Both the position numbers and the translations under genes were made by a program. From Porodaedalea pini (taxonomy: Eukaryota; Basidiomycota; Agaricomycetes; Hymenochaetales; Hymenochaetaceae), in NCBI GenBank assembly GCA_002794775.1, contig NBAY01000038.1, positions 124,001 to 188,000 of the forward strand: a stretch of DNA of 64,000 nt, in the 5' to 3' direction. Shown here in pieces: positions 58,412-64,000 of this stretch. How positions within the stretch are numbered: the first letter of the stretch is position 1; every line of letters starts with the position of its first letter. Under the pieces are notes generated by a model. That model was not told the origin of the DNA. It ran no database searches and saw only the letters and a list, made by a program, of their open reading frames with translations.

Positions 58412-58955
58412 GAAGCGGGACTGTTACTTTCATTTCATACCAGAAGGAAGGGATTATGGTTCGCTTTTCGAATATGTATTCCATCATAGTCTACTTACTG
58501 CCAATATTAATGGTCTTTCCAAAAGAGTGTTTATTATCATTACCGAGAATAAGTTTCAGCACGTCGTTTTCCCCCTTGCCATCGTTATCTTCCTAAATCC
58601 CCCCTCACATTGTCAACTCCGTAGGCACTTGCATTTGAATTAAGTGACCTCCCCTTATGATAACATGAATTACCGAGTATCGCTTCCTGAAGGCCTTTCT
58701 TGCAGTCATCCCGTGCCGGCCTTGAAATAGTTTAACGTGCCCCACACACTAGTAAATGCAGCACTCGCTTGGGCATTTGAAAATCAGTGAACGCACTCTT
58801 AGCCAAGTTATGCCCTGATCTAGTGATCATAACTGAAATGATATTCGAACAGTGGCTATATACATAATCTAAAAGACCTTCCCAACCTACAGTAGATACA
58901 CTAATCGACGGAAGCACATTCAAAACCTAATTTCCTCTTCTACCTCAGATGGGAT

Positions 58956-60594
58956 TCAATCGAGGTAACGAATGACGACGTCTCCCAAGTCCTTCGTCAC
59001 ATAATGTATAGCTCCGCTATAAAACTCCACGTTCAGACTATAGGTGGCCGGCTTGCTCCCTATAACCTTATCATCGAGAACGCGGACCACTACCTCCTTG
59101 CCGGGCGTGAATGTCGCGAACGTTCGCGCAAACCGCGTCTCATGATTCCGGTCGTCGTGGAAGGCGAGCACCGTTGAACCGGCTTGCGATGGCGGGGTCA
59201 TGACGCTGTAAGTGCTGAACTGCGCGTCAAAATCCGTAAATCGCGAGCGGCCGAGAGGAGTGAATGTAGGACGCGCATTGAGTGCGCGCGACAGTTCGGA
59301 ATCATCAAATCCGAAGGAGAAGAACTCCGCTATGGGGAAGTCGCAGCAGTTTTGCTCGTTGTACACATCGCCGAGAACGGTGATCGCGATGTCTTGTCTC
59401 TCCGGTTTCTCTTGCCAGTGGAATTTACATATGGAAAGCTGGGCTCTGCCAATCAGCCAATGCGCGGGGGGCGTGATCGGACATATGGTAGTTGGAATGT
59501 CTGCTAGCTTGATGTGTGTCGTCGTTGCATTGCGTATGAATGAAATCGGGATTGCGAGGAGAGAGTTTCCCTCATATGAGCTGCTGACGCTTATGAAATA
59601 GTCGTCCACAATCTCTAGTGCGTCGAATATACCCTGAAGAAAATTAGATAATTATCAGTACCACTCAAACTGGACTTACCTCTGTGATCACTACAGACCG
59701 ATTTTCTTTCCAGAAAGACACTATTACGTTTCCTTCTGTATATACAACCGCTATGTCGCCACATAATTTTGCAAGGGCTGGAAGACCATGAAACACGTCA
59801 AGTTCGATCGGTGTAATCTCAAAAAGTACATTCAGAGATTTCGCCGAGGGGGAGAAGTTGAGGATCTCCAACTGCCTGAATAAAAGCTTCCTTAGCTATG
59901 CCTCGATCAAAGACGCCGATCGGAACTTACCTTTGATCATCACCTGGTGTCTCGCTTACCACTGCAACGTGCACATCGCCGTTCATCTGTACGTCACACG
60001 CAAAGCAGCACTTTGTAGGCACCTCATGCATGTCGGACGTGTCTTGAGGAAGATCTGGGTACGTCCACGTGCATTCTCTAGCTGCCACATCCCAGCACTG
60101 CAGATACCCAGCCGGCCATTTCATGAAGAAATACTGTCCGCCAGGAAGCAGCAGTGTATCCGCACCCCAGCCGAAGGGCTCCCCTAAGATACCATTGACG
60201 TTCGTCTGGCTTATAGGAATGATGATTTCTCGCGTAACCCGAAGCGGAGATGAGCTGGTGCAGTTAAGTACGCGTCTTCTCGCTCTGATAACCAAGTTTC
60301 GCAATTCAAGATTGTTGAGCGAGCTGATAGGAATATGCGGAGGCAAGTCGGGCGCGTGCGCCTGGTCTAGATCTTGGAGGCGTCTCAACCATAAATGTCG
60401 ATTTGAGATGAGATCCTGAAAGAAGTGACATGTCTAGAGAAGTCTCGGACTGTCTTAGCTTAGTAGTCGTATTTGAGAAGATGGCTCACCCGCTCAAACA
60501 TTAAGATTTCTTCAACGCTACAAAAGAACATAATCTCGTGCCATACTTCGAACGGCACTTCATAGGCCCGAGAGGAATGGGAAGAACAAGGCAT
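58956..60594 (-). CDS. F-box protein
   Basis: Read from ATG 60594 (MPCSSHSSRAYEVPFEVWHE) to the stop at 58956, in about five exons. The N-terminal F-box reads VPFEVWHEIMFFCSVEEILM and continues over an intron into DLISNRHLWLRRL. The F-box would bind SKP1 in an SCF ubiquitin ligase. The C-terminal part (about 420 residues) has repeated beta-rich segments with Trp (YFFMKWPAGYLQCWDVAARE, VSFWKENRSVVITE) suggestive of a degenerate propeller, as in many lineage-specific Agaricomycete F-box proteins. An upstream ATG at 60681 in the same frame adds a Cys/Arg-rich stretch and is less likely. The substrate is unknown. Confidence 0.8.
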
Positions 60595-61642
60595 TCGGCG
60601 TGCAATGTACGGCTGGCAGTGAAGACATGTCCGATATTTACGAGTTTGCTTTGTACATCGAAACAGCAAAGTGTGGCGCAAAGTGAATAATTAGCCAGCT
60701 CCTACATGTGGTGGCAAGCTAGGATTCCTCCTGTACTGCATCGGCAAGACGTAAAATCAAGCAAGGATCAGTGGGATCGATGCCAGAAAGAATAATGACT
60801 CGAACCCTATCAAGTAACTGTGTAAAGAGACGCAGTTGTACGTCATGGATCTAAAATTGAGTACAACCTGCACACATTGCTGCTACGCGGAGGCTCGGAC
60901 TTACATGCGAGGTGAGGATCGATGGAAGCCATTACGGGAGAACACGTACTTCATTTCCTGCTACTTCCCATCCGTCCTTTGTGCACTGTGATTCACTGTC
61001 TAGGTTGTGGGAGGCAATGATCAGTGCACAAGGACAATATTGACAGCCTGACACCCAGACATATATTATTGCTGTCATATGTAACATGATCGGTCAATAG
61101 TCGTCTGTGAGCTCGAAGAGAGGAAAGAATGACATCGATGGCGTAATTCGTCTGACTCGGAACGCTGCTGGAAGTTCCCAGCTACCTGCCACTCTTCACT
61201 ATCGGTGTCGGTCTACAAACTCAGCAGAGGATTACGAAATCGGATGAGACTCGACCACTCATTTAGCTTTTCGATAGACGGTGGATGCTGGATATGGTTT
61301 GTCGGACCCAGCAAGGTAGAAACACTGAGAACGGTTCCTCGAATTCTAAGAAAGGCTCCAGATGGCCACAAGACAAGGGTGTACCCGCTCACCATGCGAC
61401 GGCATTACACAAGAGAATATACAAGAATGTCTGCGAGAACTGTTGAAGCTGAGAACGAGTGCGGAGTCAAGGACGGATTAAAGTTCATTTTACTTTTTCA
61501 TAGTACGGCACTTAGATAAGATGAGGTCTTAGTCATTGTCCCGTAATCTACCCGCCACTCCGCATATTGCCAGGCGCTACTTTGCTCTCTTACCAACTCA
61601 CCTCCCATCTCTATTCTACCCCCGTCGTCGTCGCTATCCACA
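60595..61642. other. Intergenic between divergent genes
   Basis: Promoter region of the F-box gene (minus) and the NMNAT gene (plus). A 15-bp near-palindromic pair lies at 60974-60988 and 61022-61035 (GTCCTTTGTGCACTG against its complement). No gene seen. Confidence 0.5.
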
Positions 61643-62739
61643 ATGAGCGCACACGGTCCACCCGCAGACTATCAACTGCCGCACGACCGACTTGTGCGTA
61701 CGCTGAAAAATCCCGCCAAGCAGCCCATCGTGCTCGTCGCCTGCGGCTCCTTCTCCCCCGTCACCTATCTCCATCTCCGCATGTTCGAAATGGCTATCGA
61801 CTACGTACGCCAGAGCACCGACTTCGAGATCATGGGCGGCTACCTCAGTCCCGTCAGCGACATGTACAAGAAGCCTGGGCTGCTCAGTGCAGAGCATCGG
61901 TGAGCACGCTCTGCACGGTCTCATCACGCCTGCATTGCGCCATCTCACGCTCGCCATACTGGTTCGCAGCGTGAATATGTGTAACATCGCTGCAACGCGC
62001 GAATCGTCATGGCTCATGGTCGACCCGTGGGAGGCATTCCAGGCCTATCAGCGCACGGCGGTCGTGCTCGACCATTTCGACCACGAAATCAACGATGTCC
62101 TCGGAGGTGTCCAAACCGAGGACGGTGAGCACCGCCGCGTCCACGTTATGCTCCTTGCTGGGTCAGATCTTATCAGCACCATGTCCGAGCCTGGTGTTTG
62201 GTCGGAAGAAGATGTGAGTACCATTTAGTTGAGGCCGGAATCCCATCCACTATCATGGGATTCGCGAAGCTCACGGGTAAGGGCGGCATTCTGCAGCAAT
62301 CTCTGCTGCATGGTCAGCTGAGAGTCACATTCCACTTATACGATATCCCACATGACCTGCTTGCTGATGCATCTTCTCTCAGCTTGATCACATCCTTGGG
62401 CGCTATGGCTGTTTCATCGTCGAGCGCGCTGGGTCAGACATGGCACAGGCAACGGACGCACTCGCCAAATGGCGGCACAACATCTATCTCATCTCGCAAA
62501 TGATTCAGAACGACGTTTCCTCGACCAAGGTCCGGCTTTTTCTGCGTCGTGGACTTTCCGTGCGCTACCTCCTCCCCACGTCTGTCATCGACTACATCGA
62601 GCAGAACGGGCTCTACCTTGACGAGGGCCCCAACCATTCCAACTCGCAGTATCAGCAACATCTCCATCGCGACCGCGACCGAGAACGTGAGAAACCAACT
62701 CCGTCGTCATCGACATCGGCACCAAACACAAAGTCGTAG
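61643..62739 (+). CDS. NMA1: Nicotinamide mononucleotide adenylyltransferase
   Basis: Three exons, 61643-61899, 61970-62213 and 62383-62739, total 858 nt and 285 residues. The second intron is long for this genome (169 nt). The enzyme joins NMN (or nicotinic acid mononucleotide) and ATP to make NAD, the last step of NAD synthesis. The nucleotidyltransferase signature is LVACGSFSPVTYLHLRMFE, where the family has GxFxPxTxxHL; GGYLSPVSDMYKK and MLLAGSDLISTMSEPGVW follow; FIVERAGSD and DVSSTKVRLFLRRGLSVRYL supply the second ATP-binding SSTxxR motif. A Ser/Arg-rich tail follows GLY. The start MSAHGPPADYQLPHDRL is just upstream of the core. The usual second His of the (H/T)xxH motif is kept; the first position is Thr, as in eukaryotic enzymes. 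Confidence 0.95.
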
Positions 62740-63622
62740 CGCTTGCCGCGGCTACGGATCTATCATACATTCAGTGGACGAGATTTTATTATTCGGTTTT
62801 CATATATTTTTCTTTTGCGGATGCTTAGGAAGGGAAATGCAAGGATGTATGTGTACGATAGGCTTCTCCGGGTGGGTTCTGTACGAGCGTATCCATATGC
62901 GCTATAATACGCATTCGACTTGCTCGGAAATATAATTGATGCGGGCCAAAGTTGGGTGGGTCCAGCCAAGAACGATAACACTCATACTCAAGCTGCTGAT
63001 GCCTCGTCGCTGACCTTCAACTTGGCGTGCATCATGACTTCTGCCTACAGCCGTCGATGCAGGTCGGCAGAGTACGTACGCAGCGTGATTCATATCTGGT
63101 CTTCGCGCTCGGTGAGCGTCTTCCAATACACATATTCGAAGTTACGCACCCGGTGCGTCTCTGATCGGACTGACGACGCATCTCTTTCTCCACCAACTAT
63201 TGGTGACTCGTCTACTAACGCCGTCCGCCCTCCGACATAGAGTCCCCGAATGAATTATAATTAGCTTCCATTGCTTTCATTGTTTCAATCCAGAGGCCGC
63301 CCTCCTTCGGTTCAACTCGATTTAGTGTGCTACTTCCCACGACGCTCTCTTTTCACGCCTCCTTCGAATTCTAATAATCGCCATGAAGCAACTAGTACCC
63401 ATGGCAGGACTAGACCTAAATTGAACGTGTCCGTCGTCATGAAACGGAGTAAGGACCGGAAGGAGGACAGCCGTCTTTGAATCGAACGAGTCTCTCTAAC
63501 ACCACTACGCCGAATCCAACTTTAGACCATTGCAAATTATCGGCTGTGCGATCCTCTTATACAAGAGCGTAGACGGTTCGCTCGTGCTTCGTCCCCCATA
63601 GTGTTCATTCTCCTATCCAACC
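62740..63622. other. Intergenic, no confident gene
   Basis: A minus-strand piece near 63130 reads RVRNFEYVYWKTLTERED, which looks protein-like, but only very short, uncertain gene models can be built around it. Nothing else seen. Confidence 0.4.
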
Positions 63623-64000
63623 ATGGTAGAAACGCGTATTATGAAGAAAAAGCTATTCGCAGTAGGGAAGGGGGTACGTGTACTCGACAAATGCCTTCTT
63701 CTGACTGGAGACTGATGGCCGCTCTCAGGACGGACGCAAGCGGGCGCCAACGCACTCGGCGCACAGTTCTTTTCATCCTACGAAAAAAGGAGACGGGCAG
63801 GAGTCCGATTTGTACGACAATCGGATAGCTGCAATCGAGGACAGCGCCTCCGATGTTCAGTCGGACGAGCTCAACGCAAGCCACGTTCTATCACTGCATC
63901 TCCTTCGCTACTGATATCCTCCATAGATCGGGAGCTCGCCTCGTCGCGCAGGCCACCACATTGTAGTGCCTCCGCCTCCAGAGCATGTCCCTCACCCCGA
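63623..64000 (+). CDS. Start of an unrecognised gene, cut by the window edge
   Basis: ATG 63623 opens exon 1 (63623-63673, MVETRIMKKKLFAVGKG). A 55-nt intron (GTACGT ... CTCTCAG) is followed by exon 2 from 63729 (DGRKRAPTHSAHSSFHPTKK ... IAAIEDSASDVQSDELNASH). That frame meets TGA near 63914, but a further splice ending at TCCATAG would continue with SSPRRAGHHIVVPPPEHVPH to the edge. The product is hydrophilic, low-complexity and probably nuclear or cytosolic. No family recognised. The second splice has a weak donor. Confidence 0.35.

Larger units (their letters stand above)
56390..58745 (+). repeat. Tandem unit 3, shorter and more diverged (carries family member F)
   Basis: Homology to units 1 and 2 starts near GGCGAGACATTTGATTG (compare GACGAGACAATTGCATA at about 51318). 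It includes AGGTCCCGTGCAGTATATC, the gene, and the tail CAACTCCGTAGGCACTTGC. It lacks the first 0.7-0.8 kb of the other units and contains the hAT-like MITE at 56845-57207. Confidence 0.65.

Noticed and set aside
57696..58643. 315-codon frame spanning family member F
   Set aside because: It includes the TATA box, leader, coding exon and intron; only 58080-58340 of it is coding, with the true end in the 12-nt exon at 58400.
60974..61035. 15-bp inverted pair GTCCTTTGTGCACTG and complement
   Set aside because: Too short and imperfect to assign a role; could be chance in an intergenic region.
62960..63240. Possible tiny minus-strand gene with FEYVYWKTLTERED
   Set aside because: Only models of 35 or fewer residues can be built and start and splice sites are ambiguous.

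Overview
The window looks like nuclear DNA of a filamentous basidiomycete, most likely an Agaricomycete. Genes lie on both strands without operons. They are split by many introns of about 45-75 nt with GT(G/A)NGT donors and CTNAY branch sites. A KDZ-type transposase with a CxC2 cysteine cluster and fungal F-box proteins fit the same group. No prokaryotic signals, CRISPR arrays, rRNA or convincing tRNA genes were seen.

Layout. 0-1.4 kb: relic of the 5' part of a fatty-acid dioxygenase (Ppo / linoleate diol synthase-like) gene. 2.6-15.8 kb: a transposon-like block with a KDZ transposase gene broken by a solo LTR, an SPT5-like KOW-repeat gene, a gene with a SUMO-interaction-like motif, and a multi-exon gene of unknown function. 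Clusters of the 9-mer GATCCGTTC flank this block on both sides. 16.7-18.0 kb: F-box-like gene. 19.0-20.3 kb: a small gene cut by a poly(A) retroposon with a 12-bp target duplication. 20.8-22.3 kb: class II fructose-bisphosphate aldolase (FBA1) with 12-nt and 6-nt microexons. 23.9-26.3 kb and 36.6 kb: three small secreted four-cysteine protein genes. 28.6-29.4 kb: an 843-bp MITE. 32.8-34.6 kb: cytochrome P450. 35.5-35.9 kb: cytochrome c oxidase subunit 8-like. 38.0-42.1 kb: a complete pogo-type DNA transposon carrying a second, apparently identical copy of the 843-bp MITE inside its transposase gene. 43.7-48.4 kb: DRS2-like P4 phospholipid flippase. 50.1 kb: a 139-bp Harbinger-like MITE. 50.5-58.7 kb: a degenerate tandem triplication, each unit carrying another four-cysteine secreted protein gene; the third unit also carries a 363-bp hAT-like MITE. 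59.0-60.6 kb: F-box protein. 61.6-62.7 kb: nicotinamide mononucleotide adenylyltransferase. The right edge holds the start of an unrecognised gene.

How it fits together. The housekeeping genes (FBA1, COX8, DRS2, NMNAT) are intact and unrelated in pathway. The striking content is (1) a six-member family of small secreted proteins sharing a signal peptide, a CxxGxxC-type motif, an intron directly before a tiny last exon that supplies an invariant C-terminal cysteine, a TATA box about 100-125 bp upstream of the ATG, and a shared 5' leader motif; and (2) a dense set of nested transposons whose target duplications and reading frames allow each insertion event to be reconstructed. Several transposon genes carry in-frame TGA codons best explained by CGA to TGA transitions, as expected for CpG methylation decay. 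All exon boundaries were read by eye.
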